This document shows, in pieces, positions 16,353 through 23,792 of a DNA stretch of 24,227 nucleotides. The translations under genes and the position numbers were made by a program. Below the pieces are notes generated by a model. It saw only the letters and a list, made by a program, of their open reading frames with translations. It had not been told where the DNA came from and searched no databases. This stretch comes from Flavobacteriales bacterium UBA2426 (lineage in GTDB: Bacteria > Bacteroidota > Bacteroidia > Flavobacteriales_F > PHOS-HE28), in contig DDRC01000132.1 of NCBI GenBank assembly GCA_002342985.1, positions 13,348 to 37,574 on the forward strand. The letters are read 5' to 3'. Numbering within the stretch: position 1 is the first letter of the stretch; every line of letters begins with the position of its first letter.

Positions 16353-19172
16353 ATGATCGGACGTTCGACCCTTTGGGCGGCAGCGCTTGCGTTGGCGCCA
16401 GCCGCGCTCCATGCCCAGCTGTCCTTCACGAACTCCACCTCCTTGATGAGCGCCAGCGTCAGTGGCGGCTGCATGGGCGTGGTGGACATGAACGGCGATG
16501 GCCTGGATGACATCCTCAAGCTGAACAACGCACGCCAACTGGTGGTGGACTACCAGAACGCCGATGGCAGCTTCACTTCGGTGGGCTACGGCAACATGAG
16601 CGGTAGCGGGCAGTGGGGCTTCGCAGCCGCCGATGTGGACAACAACGGCCACAAGGACGTGATCAGCGGTGGCAGCTACGACGGGGTGCATTACATGAGC
16701 ATCGCTTCCGTCGGCAATGGCACGCTCACCAGCCTCAACAACGGCAATCTGTTCACGCAGTGCGTGAACATCGCCGATATCAACAACGACGGGCACAACG
16801 ATTACTGGTCGTGCCACGATGACGGGGCCCCGCGCCAATGGCTCAACAACGGCAGTGGCGCGCTCAGCTATGCGGATATCATCGATTACACCACCAGCCC
16901 GAGCAGTGACATGAGCGGGAACTACGGCAGCGTGTGGACCGATTTCGACAACGACGGCGACCTCGACCTCTATATCGCCAAGTGCCGCCAAGGGGTGAAC
17001 AACCCCGACGACCCCCGCCGCTGGAACCGCCTGTTCGTGAACAACGGCAGCAACCAATACACGGACCAGGCCGCTGCCTACGGCGTGCAGGTGCGCAACC
17101 AGAGCTGGTCGGCTGATTTCGGGGACATCGACAACGACGGCGACTTCGACCTGGTGATCACCAACCACGACGCTACCATCCAGCTCTTCGAGAACAACGG
17201 CGCCGGTCAGTTCACGGAGATCACGGCCGGCAGTGGCCTGGAGTTCGGTGGCTTCATGCTCCAGAGCAAGTTCGCCGACTTCGACAACGATGGCTTCGTG
17301 GACATCCTGATCAGCGGCGGCGTGGAGTACTTCTTCAAGAACGACGGGGACGGGACCTTCACACGCATCACCGGGCTCATGCCGGCGAACAAGGCCCTCC
17401 ACAGCTTTGCCACGGGCGACCTGAACAGCGATGGCTTCGTGGACGTGTTCGCGAATTACGGCAGCAACTACATCACGCCGGACAACGCCAATCCGGATCG
17501 CCTCTGGATGAACAACGGCAACAGCAACCATTGGTTCGGCGTGCGCCTGCAGGGCACGGTGAGCAACCGCGACGCCGTGGGCGCCAGGATGACGATCACC
17601 GGGCCCTGGGGCACGCAGATCCGCGAGGTGCGTGCCGGTGAGAGCTACGGCATGGTGACGACCTTCGCCGGCCTCTTCGGGCTCGGGCAGCACACCACCA
17701 TCCCCACGCTCACCGTGCGCTGGCCCAGCGGTCTGGTGGAGACCTTCAACGATCTCGCCGCCGACCAGTACGTGACCATCATCGAGGGTACCTGCATCGC
17801 ACCGGTGGCCACCATCACGCCAGTGGGCGATCCCGTCCTATGTGGACTCGGCGATGCGGTCACCCTTTCCGCCGATGCCGGCTATGATTACCTGTGGAGC
17901 AATGGCGCCACCACCCAGACCATCGAGGTGACGGCTCCTGGCAGCTACAGCGTCACGATCGACGATGGGGGCTGCACAGCCACCGCGAGCTTCTTCGTGG
18001 AGGAGAGCCCCGATGAGACTCCTGCGGTGACGGCCGATGGCCCTGTCACCTTCTGCGAGGGCGGGTCGGTGACGCTCGCCAGCACTGCGGCCAGCGCTTA
18101 CAGTTGGACGGGCGGAGGCACTGGCCAGAGCATAACCGTGAGCGCCAGCGGCAGCTACACGGTCACCATCGAAGGCACCTGCGCGCTGTTCACCAGCGCC
18201 CCCATCGAAGTGACGGTGCTGGATGCGCCGGATGCCCCCCAGGCCGATGATGTCTCGCTGCCCTCGCCGGGCACCGCGGACCTGATCGCCACGGGGACGA
18301 ACATCAACTGGTATGATGTCCCGGTGGGCGGAGCGCCCGTTGCCAGCGGCAACGGCTTCACCACGCCCTTCCTGAATGCAAGCACCACCTATTACGTTGC
18401 CGCTGGCACCATGCATGGCGGCGGCGAGTGGTACGGCGGTCCCCAGGACCGGCTCTCCACCGCGGCCCCTGGCCAGTTCCACACCAATGCCGACAACTAC
18501 CCCTTCTTCACGGCTTATGAGCCCTTCACTATCGTGAGCGTGAAGGTGTATGCCAATGGCGCCGGCAACCGCACGATCGCTTTGGTGGATCGCAGCAATG
18601 GCAGCACCGTGGCCTCGCAGGTGGTGGCCATCCCGAACGGCGAAAGCCGCGTCACGCTCAATTTCGGCGTGCCCGCGGCAGGCGACTATGGCCTCCGGGT
18701 AGTGGGCGGCAACCCGCAGCTCTGGCGCGATGGCAACGGCAGCAATCCGCAGTATCCCTACGCGTTGGGCACCGTGGGCGCCATAACCAGCAGCAGCGTT
18801 ACGGGCGCGAACGCGCTCAACTTCTACTACTTCTTCTACGACTGGGAGGTGGAAGCGGAGGGCGTGATATGCGAAAGCCCGCGCACCCCGGTGGAGGTCA
18901 CCGTGGGCGGCGTGGGCATGGAGGAGCGGGACTCGGCCGGCCTGCGGGTCTATCCGAACCCTGCGGTGGCGGCCATCACCATCGATCTCGGCCGCCTCGC
19001 CCAAGTGTCCGGCATGGAACTTTTGGATGTCACTGGCCGCATTGCCCGCTCGATCGGGGTCAACGCCAGCAGGCACACCGTGATGGGGCTGCAGGGCGTA
19101 GCGCCCGGTGAGTACGTCCTTCGTGTGGCCCACGCAGGAGGCTACGCCATGCAGCGCGTGGTGGTGCAGTAG
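16353..19172 (+). CDS. secreted FG-GAP/VCBS-repeat protein with UnbV, Ig-like and T9SS sorting domains
   Basis: The 939-residue protein starts at the ATG at 16353, which opens a signal peptide (1-22, ending ALHAQ). A GTG at 16278 overlapping the previous stop would add 25 non-signal-like residues. Seven Asp-rich calcium loops of FG-GAP/VCBS type occur at about 45, 94, 142, 197, 258, 309 and 356 (e.g. DFDNDGDLD), suggesting a beta-propeller. An ASPIC/UnbV domain (about 390-478) and two Ig-like domains (about 485-550 and 555-622) follow. Next come the module shared with the subtilase (625-833) and a T9SS type A sorting domain (about 860-939, LRVYPNPA). It is expected to be exported through T9SS and act at the cell surface in adhesion or glycan binding. 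No enzymatic motif is evident. A hairpin terminator follows the stop. Confidence 0.92.
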   Translation: MIGRSTLWAAALALAPAALHAQLSFTNSTSLMSASVSGGCMGVVDMNGDGLDDILKLNNARQLVVDYQNADGSFTSVGYGNMSGSGQWGFAAADVDNNGHKDVISGGSYDGVHYMSIASVGNGTLTSLNNGNLFTQCVNIADINNDGHNDYWSCHDDGAPRQWLNNGSGALSYADIIDYTTSPSSDMSGNYGSVWTDFDNDGDLDLYIAKCRQGVNNPDDPRRWNRLFVNNGSNQYTDQAAAYGVQVRNQSWSADFGDIDNDGDFDLVITNHDATIQLFENNGAGQFTEITAGSGLEFGGFMLQSKFADFDNDGFVDILISGGVEYFFKNDGDGTFTRITGLMPANKALHSFATGDLNSDGFVDVFANYGSNYITPDNANPDRLWMNNGNSNHWFGVRLQGTVSNRDAVGARMTITGPWGTQIREVRAGESYGMVTTFAGLFGLGQHTTIPTLTVRWPSGLVETFNDLAADQYVTIIEGTCIAPVATITPVGDPVLCGLGDAVTLSADAGYDYLWSNGATTQTIEVTAPGSYSVTIDDGGCTATASFFVEESPDETPAVTADGPVTFCEGGSVTLASTAASAYSWTGGGTGQSITVSASGSYTVTIEGTCALFTSAPIEVTVLDAPDAPQADDVSLPSPGTADLIATGTNINWYDVPVGGAPVASGNGFTTPFLNASTTYYVAAGTMHGGGEWYGGPQDRLSTAAPGQFHTNADNYPFFTAYEPFTIVSVKVYANGAGNRTIALVDRSNGSTVASQVVAIPNGESRVTLNFGVPAAGDYGLRVVGGNPQLWRDGNGSNPQYPYALGTVGAITSSSVTGANALNFYYFFYDWEVEAEGVICESPRTPVEVTVGGVGMEERDSAGLRVYPNPAVAAITIDLGRLAQVSGMELLDVTGRIARSIGVNASRHTVMGLQGVAPGEYVLRVAHAGGYAMQRVVVQ
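18225..18851 (+). repeat. shared surface-protein module, copy 2 (in the FG-GAP protein)
   Basis: Residues 625-833 align with residues 612-814 of the subtilase gene product encoded at 2638-5412. The C-terminal 105 residues of the module are the most alike; I judge identity to be more than half by eye. The order of an Ig-like domain, this module, then a T9SS domain is the same in both proteins. Confidence 0.85.
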
Positions 19173-19193
19173 TCCTTGGTGCCTTGCCCGATC

Positions 19194-19225
19194 GGCCCCC
19201 GGGTTCCGCAAGGTGCCCGGGGGCC
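19194..19225 (+). terminator. strong hairpin, probable intrinsic terminator of the FG-GAP gene
   Basis: The arms GGCCCCCGGG (19194-19203) and CCCGGGGGCC (19216-19225) form a perfect 10-bp GC stem with a 12-nt loop, 21 nt after the stop codon at 19172. The downstream sequence is CTTGCTTCGTATCCTT, T-rich relative to its surroundings but without a continuous T run. Confidence 0.6.
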
Positions 19226-19292
19226 CTTGCTTCGTATCCTTCCGGAGCCCGGCCGCGTTAAAGCCCCCGCCCCGCAACAGGGGGCCCACGCC

Positions 19293-19784
19293 ATGCGCAT
19301 CCATCATCCCTTGCACTTCCTGCTCGCCGCCGCTCTGCTCACCGCCTGCCTCAAGGATTCCGAGGACCTCGCCCGTGACACCGGCCTGCTGCCGAGCACC
19401 TGCGGCAATGACGGGGCGCGCTTGCAGGCCCAGGTGAACGGTTCCGATTACTGCGCAGGCGCCCAGGTGCTGGCCACCGGCGACGGGTCGTCCGTGGTGG
19501 TCACAGGCGTGAGCCTGACGGGAACCTCCTTGGTCATCCAAGTGGATTCACTCGCCACAGGTACCCAGGCCATCACGGAGGCCTCGAACGGCATCCTTTT
19601 CATGGAGAACGGATCGTCCTACGTGGTTGCGCCACAGCAGCCGGGAGCGATCACCATCACCCTGGTCGATACCGCCGCCCATGCCCTCAAGGCGCAGTTC
19701 AACGCGGTGCTGTACAATGAGTTGAACGGCACCTCCCGTTCGCTTCAGGGCAACCTGGACGTGGTATGGTCAACTGGTGAATGA
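19293..19784 (+). CDS. small lipoprotein of unknown function (paralogue 1)
   Basis: The start at 19293 (MRIHHPLHF) opens a lipoprotein signal with lipobox LLTAC, giving 163 residues. The longer frame from 19176 overlaps the terminator and is rejected. After the lipid-bearing Cys comes LKDSED, an acidic Lys-Asp stretch resembling the lipoprotein export signal that sends Bacteroidota lipoproteins to the cell surface. The mature domain is beta-rich and contains CGNDGARLQA and DYCAGAQV, with two Cys that could form a disulfide. It is similar to the next gene product in these motifs and overall plan, so the two look like a tandem duplication. It resembles small DUF6252-like Bacteroidota lipoproteins in general style only. 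The function is unknown. Confidence 0.75.
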   Translation: MRIHHPLHFLLAAALLTACLKDSEDLARDTGLLPSTCGNDGARLQAQVNGSDYCAGAQVLATGDGSSVVVTGVSLTGTSLVIQVDSLATGTQAITEASNGILFMENGSSYVVAPQQPGAITITLVDTAAHALKAQFNAVLYNELNGTSRSLQGNLDVVWSTGE

Positions 19785-19793
19785 TCATGCTCT

Positions 19794-19813
19794 GGCATGG
19801 TGATCGCCATGCC
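19794..19813 (+). other. hairpin between the two lipoprotein genes
   Basis: GGCATGG (19794-19800) and CCATGCC (19807-19813) form a perfect 7-bp stem with loop TGATCG. It lies just after the stop of the first lipoprotein and 15 nt before the second ATG at 19829. It may modulate termination or translation of the second gene. There is no T run after it. Confidence 0.4.
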
Positions 19814-19828
19814 CGGGAAAGTCAACCG

Positions 19829-20305
19829 ATGAGACCGCTCCCTGCGCTTCTTGCTTGTTGCGCCCTGCTCTTCCATGCCTGCGGCAAGGACGATGCCCCG
19901 GCCCCTTCCCTGGAATCGCCCGCCAACTGCGGCGTGAGTGGATTCAGGCTCCAGGCCACGATCGGTCCCGATGACTTCTGCGCCAATGCCTCGCTCTTCG
20001 CTGACCGGGCGGTGGTCCTCACCGTGAACGGCATACAGACCAACGGCGCCACGCTCACCTTGGAGCTGGATTCCACGTCCGTCGGCACGCATGCCGCCGG
20101 AGAGAGCATCAACCATGTGCTCTACACCGACCGGCTCGGGCTGGCCTGGCGGTCGAACGACTCCGATCCCGCCAATGTGGCCATCACCGGCCACGACACC
20201 GGCTCTAATCGCATCAAGGGTACGGTGAGCGGTAGACTGCACGCTCCCGTGGGCGGTGCCACGCGCACCATCAGCGCCGCATTCGAGCTCGCCTACACGG
20301 AATAG
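19829..20305 (+). CDS. small lipoprotein of unknown function (paralogue 2)
   Basis: The start at 19829 (MRPLPALLACCALLFHAC) gives a compact lipoprotein signal with the lipid-bearing Cys at residue 18, and 158 residues in all. An ATG at 19781 overlaps the previous stop as ATGA but adds 16 residues before the signal and crosses a hairpin. The sequence after Cys is GKDDA, a good match to the Lys-Asp/Glu-Asp/Glu surface-export signal of Bacteroidota lipoproteins. The mature part shares CGVSGFRLQA and DDFCANAS with the preceding protein, with further similarity through the DST/DSL-VGT region. The function is unknown. A surface-exposed beta-sandwich is plausible but inferred. Confidence 0.75.
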   Translation: MRPLPALLACCALLFHACGKDDAPAPSLESPANCGVSGFRLQATIGPDDFCANASLFADRAVVLTVNGIQTNGATLTLELDSTSVGTHAAGESINHVLYTDRLGLAWRSNDSDPANVAITGHDTGSNRIKGTVSGRLHAPVGGATRTISAAFELAYTE

Positions 20306-20313
20306 CGCTCGTC

Positions 20314-20321
20314 TACCTTCG
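20314..20321 (+). promoter_or_regulatory. candidate -7 box for the molybdenum-cofactor cluster
   Basis: TACCTTCG matches seven of eight positions of TAnnTTTG. It lies in the 21-bp gap between the lipoprotein stop and the ATG at 20327, only 5 nt before that ATG, so the transcript would be leaderless or nearly so. No TTG lies at the usual -33 spacing. Confidence 0.45.
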
Positions 20322-20326
20322 CCCGC

Positions 20327-20986
20327 ATGGAGAACGCTGCGGCAAGTGCGGGCCTAGCAGTGGTCGGTGCAGGGGCACTGGGCTGCGCTGTCCTGCAGGA
20401 GCTGACATCCCTGCCCGGCATCGGGCTCACCATCATCGACGGAGACCGGGTTGAGGCCGGGAATCCCGGGCGGCAGCCGCTCTACGACGTTGCGGACATC
20501 GGGAGGCCCAAGGTGGAGGCGGCCATTTCCCGCTTGATGGCCAAAGGGGCCAGTGGCCTTCGGCCCGTGGATGCGTTCCTTCATGACGGCAATGCGCGAC
20601 AGCTCCTCAGGGGACATCGATTTGTGCTGGATTGCACGGATGACCTCCATGCGAAGCGCGTCATCGATGAGGCTTGCCGGGACTTGCGCGTGCCCTTGAT
20701 CTCCGGTGGAGTCCATGCCGCTCAAGGACAAGTGGTCTGGCTGCACGGCCCTGGACCGGGGGAGGGTTTGATGCGCAGCGACCTGTTCGCGGGCCGTATC
20801 ACCGAGGAGCAGGATGGCTGTGACATGAGGGGGGTGCCGGCCGAGGTGATCAGTGCGGTTGCAGTGCGGATGAGCGGGATGGCAGAGGCCTTCCTGCGGG
20901 GTATTGACCCCCGCAATGCGGAGCTCGCCGTTTTCGACCAGCGCACGGGGCACTGGAGCACCTTCTGCATCGCTATGCCCGCCTGA
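20327..20986 (+). CDS. ThiF/MoeB-like E1 protein, short form without zinc site
   Basis: The 219-residue protein has the adenylating E1 core: nucleotide loop VVGAGALG (12-19), IIDGDRVEAGNPGRQPLYDVADIGRPKVEAA (36-66) with the conserved Asp, Asn, Arg-Gln and Lys, and LDCTDDLHAKR (101-111) with the substrate-binding Asp. In MoeB this fold adenylates the C-terminal Gly of MoaD so that it can be sulfurated. The moaD gene lies 2.1 kb downstream in the same cluster, which supports this role. Unlike E. coli MoeB, no CxxC zinc pairs exist; the Cys are single (103, 117, 165, 214). The protein is also shorter than usual and ends soon after the core. It could be a reduced but active MoeB, or a relative with another partner. 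Confidence 0.82.
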   Translation: MENAAASAGLAVVGAGALGCAVLQELTSLPGIGLTIIDGDRVEAGNPGRQPLYDVADIGRPKVEAAISRLMAKGASGLRPVDAFLHDGNARQLLRGHRFVLDCTDDLHAKRVIDEACRDLRVPLISGGVHAAQGQVVWLHGPGPGEGLMRSDLFAGRITEEQDGCDMRGVPAEVISAVAVRMSGMAEAFLRGIDPRNAELAVFDQRTGHWSTFCIAMPA

Positions 20987-21360
20987 TCCCAATGGCGCCT
21001 TGCCGGCGGTCATCGCCTGGCATTTCGCCATGGCCGGTTCGCTGCGGTCCAGTCTGGCTCAGACGCTTTGCGCGGGTTCACGGGGTGTGCCTTGGAGCCA
21101 GGTACATCCTTGGGCGCTTCTCCGGCCGCGTTTGCGGCCGGATGCTATGGGTGCGGCGGGGTAGGTGCGCCAATCAACCTCGGGGATGGCGCGACGGCAG
21201 GGCGGGCCACGGGGTAAAGCACCTCACACGGACATCGCGCCGTGGCTTGGGCATGTGGCGTCATCCCGGGCTGCTCATCTGGGTGATGGGCCCGATGGCA
21301 CCCGGGCGCCGGATGCCGGGCGCCCATGCTCATCTTCGCTGGCACGAAGCCATGACAGGT
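20987..21360 (+). other. gene-free structured interval before moeA
   Basis: This 374-bp stretch has no convincing gene: the open frame running into moeA is rich in Arg, Trp, Gly and Pro and resembles no protein. It holds three hairpins. One is a perfect 9-bp stem (21121-21129 with 21134-21142, loop GTTT). The second is a nested element with a 9-bp outer stem including one G-U pair (21186-21194 with 21235-21243) and an inner 5-bp stem (21211-21215 with 21221-21225). The third is a 7-bp stem (21304-21310 with 21319-21325). It may be the leader of the moeA-mobA-moaD-moaE part of the cluster. No known riboswitch was recognised. Confidence 0.4.
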
Positions 21361-22539
21361 ATGATCACGGTTGAAGAGGCCAAGCGGATCCTGATGGCGC
21401 ATATCCGGCAGACGGCCATGGAGTTCGTGCCCTTGGGTGACGCGTGGGGGCGGGTTCTCGCATCAGATGCCTATGCGCAGGATGATCATCCGAGGTTCGA
21501 CATGAGCGCGGTGGATGGCTATGCCGTAGGTGATGGACCTGGGCCTTGGCGCATCCGTGGCGCACTCCAAGCGGGCCAGTCCCTTGGCAGCGTCGTCACC
21601 ACAGGTGAGTGCGTGCGCATCTTCACCGGGGCGGAGGTCCCCCCGGGCACCTGGGCGGTGGTGATGCAGGAACACGGTCGCGCTGAGGGCGGCACATTCA
21701 GGCTCGAAGGAGCGCAGGTCGGGCAAGGCGCCAACATCCGGCGGAAGGGTGAGTCCTTCATGCGCGGTGAGCTGCTGCTGACGAAGGGCTCGCGGATAGA
21801 CCCAGCAAGCGTGGGTTTGCTGCTGAGCAGCGGGCTATCGGAAGTGCCTGTTTCCCGAGGACCCTCGGTTGGCGTGGTCCGCACCGGTGGAGAGTTCATC
21901 GAGGAGGGCATGCCTATCGCGGGGCGAATCCACTCGAGCAACGAATGGATGTTGATCGCAGCGGTGCGCGAGGCCGGCTGCGATGTGGAAGGAGCCGCCT
22001 ATCCCGCCGCTGACGAACGCGGGGAGATCCGGGACGCGCTGATGCAGGCGATAGCGGTCAACGATGTGGTCATCAGTACAGGCGGTGTCTCCGTCGGGGA
22101 CCACGATCTGGTGCGTGATGTCCTGGTGGAGCTCGGTGCAGCGATCCATTTCCACGGTGTCCGCCAGAAGCCGGGCAAGCCCATGCTCTTCGCTACGCTG
22201 CGCGGGAGGCCGGTTTTCGCTCTGCCGGGGAATCCGCGGGCCGTACTGGTCTGCTGGTATGCCTATGTGCTGCCCTACCTGAGAGCGATGCAGGGGCAGA
22301 CGGACCCATGGCAGAGGATGGAGCAGCTACCGCTCGCCCATGCCGTAACGCTCAAGGGCGAGCGATCGGAGTTCCGTGCCGCGCTCATACGCAGCGGCAA
22401 GGTGGAGCTCCTGCCGGATGAGGGGTCGCACATGCTCGCCACGCTGGTTCGCGCCGATGCGCTCGCGATCTTGCCGGCCGGAGCTCGTGATCTGGAACAA
22501 GGTGCATTGGTTGAGGTTCAATGGATCGCACGCGCATGA
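21361..22539 (+). CDS. moeA: molybdopterin molybdenumtransferase
   Basis: The protein has 392 residues from the ATG at 21361 (MITVEEAKRIL); an in-frame ATG at 21352 would add three residues. MoeA hydrolyses adenylated molybdopterin and inserts molybdate to give Moco. Family motifs run in order: HPRFDMSAVDGYAVG (about 43-57), TGAEVPPGTWAVVMQEHG, ANIRRKGESFMRGELLL, VGVVRTGGEF (about 171-180), HSSNEWMLIAAVREAGCDV, STGGVSVGDHDLV (about 239-251), KPGKPMLFA and ALPGNPRAVLV. The C-terminal beta-domain follows. The usual TGDEL motif reads TGGEF, so its Asp is Gly. The stop overlaps the mobA start (ATGA). It is cytoplasmic. Confidence 0.93.
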   Translation: MITVEEAKRILMAHIRQTAMEFVPLGDAWGRVLASDAYAQDDHPRFDMSAVDGYAVGDGPGPWRIRGALQAGQSLGSVVTTGECVRIFTGAEVPPGTWAVVMQEHGRAEGGTFRLEGAQVGQGANIRRKGESFMRGELLLTKGSRIDPASVGLLLSSGLSEVPVSRGPSVGVVRTGGEFIEEGMPIAGRIHSSNEWMLIAAVREAGCDVEGAAYPAADERGEIRDALMQAIAVNDVVISTGGVSVGDHDLVRDVLVELGAAIHFHGVRQKPGKPMLFATLRGRPVFALPGNPRAVLVCWYAYVLPYLRAMQGQTDPWQRMEQLPLAHAVTLKGERSEFRAALIRSGKVELLPDEGSHMLATLVRADALAILPAGARDLEQGALVEVQWIARA

Positions 22540-23093
22540 GCTGGACCGGCGTGGTGCTCGCAGGCGGCAGGAGCTCCCGCATGGGCCGCGACAAGGCCTT
22601 GATCGAATGGGCGGGACGGAGCCTGCTGGATTGCGCGCTTGACAGATTGGATGCGCATTGCGCTGAGCTGCTCGTGATCGGCGAGCCCGAGAAGTACGGC
22701 CATGTGGGCCCGTTCGTGATCGCGGATGAATGGCCCGGCAAGGGGCCCCTCGGAGGGGTCACCACCGCCATGCGCTACGCCAGCAACGATAGGCTGCTGG
22801 TGATCGCCTGCGACATGCCGGCCCTGAATGACCGGCTATTCGACATGCTGAAGGCGCAGCTCGGAACCTCCACCGATGCGGTGGTGCCGCGGCATGAAGG
22901 CTTGATTGAGCCTTTGGCCGCCGCCTACCACCGAAGCGCCCAGCCCGCCTTCCGCCGTTGCGTGGAGCTGGAGGTGCTGAAGATGGGCGATGCCCTTTCG
23001 CAGGTCCGCACCAGTTTCGTGGAAGTGATTCCCGGCCGCGATGGCTGGCCCGGCGACCTGTTCCGGAACATCAACGCGCCGGGCGATCTTTGA
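22536..23093 (+). CDS. mobA: molybdenum cofactor guanylyltransferase
   Basis: The 185-residue protein starts at 22536, overlapping the moeA stop as ATGA and placing the conserved GVVLAGGRSSRMGRDKALIEW right at the N-terminus. A longer frame from 22521 adds only five residues. MobA links GMP from GTP to Moco, forming the dinucleotide cofactor used by DMSO-reductase-type enzymes. Further family features are the GPLGGVTTAM segment (about 72-81), the metal-binding DMPAL (about 93-97), and RNINAPGDL near the end, the usual C-terminal pattern N-x-N-T/A-P-x-D-L. Specificity for GTP rather than CTP (MocA) is inferred from the MobA-like start and the cluster. Only 3 nt separate it from moaD. Confidence 0.92.
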   Translation: MSWTGVVLAGGRSSRMGRDKALIEWAGRSLLDCALDRLDAHCAELLVIGEPEKYGHVGPFVIADEWPGKGPLGGVTTAMRYASNDRLLVIACDMPALNDRLFDMLKAQLGTSTDAVVPRHEGLIEPLAAAYHRSAQPAFRRCVELEVLKMGDALSQVRTSFVEVIPGRDGWPGDLFRNINAPGDL

Positions 23094-23096
23094 TCC

Positions 23097-23321
23097 ATGA
23101 GGGTCCTCTTGTTCGGCATGATTGCGGAGCGCGCCGGCACCGATTGCTTGGAGCTGGTAGCCGCGGACACGGCCGAGCTGAAGGCCTTGCTCGCTGCACG
23201 CGTCGAAGGGTTGAATGAGCTGAGCTATGCTTTGGCCGTGAACCGCGTGATCGTGAGCGGGGAGGTGTCCTTGTCGGGAGATGAGGAGATCGCCGTGCTG
23301 CCACCATTCGCAGGAGGATGA
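23097..23321 (+). CDS. moaD: molybdopterin synthase small subunit
   Basis: The 74-residue protein has the ubiquitin-like MoaD pattern: MRVLLFGMIAERAG at the start, LALAVNR-type central strand (ALAVNRVIV), DEEIAVLPPFAGG at the end. The C-terminal Gly-Gly is the tail that is adenylated by an E1 such as the ThiF/MoeB-like protein upstream and then carries the thiocarboxylate sulfur. With MoaE it converts cyclic pyranopterin monophosphate to molybdopterin. The gene is normal in length, 3 nt after mobA, and its stop overlaps the moaE start (ATGA) after a good GGAGG ribosome-binding site at its 3' end. Confidence 0.93.
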   Translation: MRVLLFGMIAERAGTDCLELVAADTAELKALLAARVEGLNELSYALAVNRVIVSGEVSLSGDEEIAVLPPFAGG

Positions 23322-23791
23322 GTCCCGAGAAGAAGCACAAGGCGAAGGACATCTTCGTGGAAGGGCCGATCGATCCGGCCTTCATCGCCACGAGCATCGC
23401 CAAGCACGCCACCCGCACGGACATCGGTGCCCACGAGATCTTCCTGGGCCAGGTGCGGGCAGACCAACGTGATGGACACGGCGACGTGAACGTCGCCCGT
23501 GTCATCGCCATCGAATACACCGCCTACCGCGACATGGCTCTGGAGCGCATGACCGCCATCCGCGAGGAGGCCTTCACGAAGTGGCCCAGCATGACCTGCC
23601 TGCACGTGCACCACAGCCTGGGCACGATCAAAGCCGGCGAGCTGTGCTTCATGGTCTTTGCCAGTGCCCCGCACCGTGCTGCGGTACGTGAGTCCGTCGC
23701 CTGGGTGGTGGACCGCATCAAGGCCGAGCTGCCCATCTTCGGGAAGGAGATCGTGGAGGGTGGTGGGCATATTTGGAAATCCAATGGATAG
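23318..23791 (+). CDS. moaE: molybdopterin synthase large (catalytic) subunit
   Basis: The 157-residue protein has the MoaE layout. An N-terminal strand (DIFVEGPIDP) is followed by GAHEIFLGQVR (37-47) and a central IEYTAYRDMALERM. HHSLGTIKAGE, FASAPHRAAV (115-124) and the active-site region RIKAELPIFGKE (133-144) complete it. Lys135 and Lys143 fit the two catalytic lysines known in E. coli MoaE. It binds cPMP and takes sulfur from MoaD. Its start overlaps moaD and is preceded by GGAGG. A few charged residues at the N-terminus (SPEKKHKAK) precede the domain. An inverted repeat follows the stop immediately. Confidence 0.94.
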   Translation: MSPEKKHKAKDIFVEGPIDPAFIATSIAKHATRTDIGAHEIFLGQVRADQRDGHGDVNVARVIAIEYTAYRDMALERMTAIREEAFTKWPSMTCLHVHHSLGTIKAGELCFMVFASAPHRAAVRESVAWVVDRIKAELPIFGKEIVEGGGHIWKSNG

Positions 23792-23792
23792 G

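Noticed and set aside
17838..19541. A 567-codon minus-strand open frame (also 16206-17693) opposite the FG-GAP protein
   Set aside because: The translations are low-complexity Ala/Val/His-rich shadows; the plus strand has signal peptide, FG-GAP, Ig-like and T9SS domains.
21052..21064. Small inverted repeat GTCTG/CAGAC as a terminator after the E1-like gene
   Set aside because: A 5-bp stem with a 3-nt loop and no T run is expected by chance in GC-rich sequence.
21180..21245. Cobalamin riboswitch or tRNA in the moeA upstream interval
   Set aside because: The conserved cobalamin-box and T-loop patterns are absent; only generic stems are seen.
20992..21351. N-terminal extension of the moeA frame
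   Set aside because: The translation lacks similarity to MoeA, is rich in Arg/Trp/Gly, and spans several perfect hairpins. MoeA normally begins at the MITVEEA motif.
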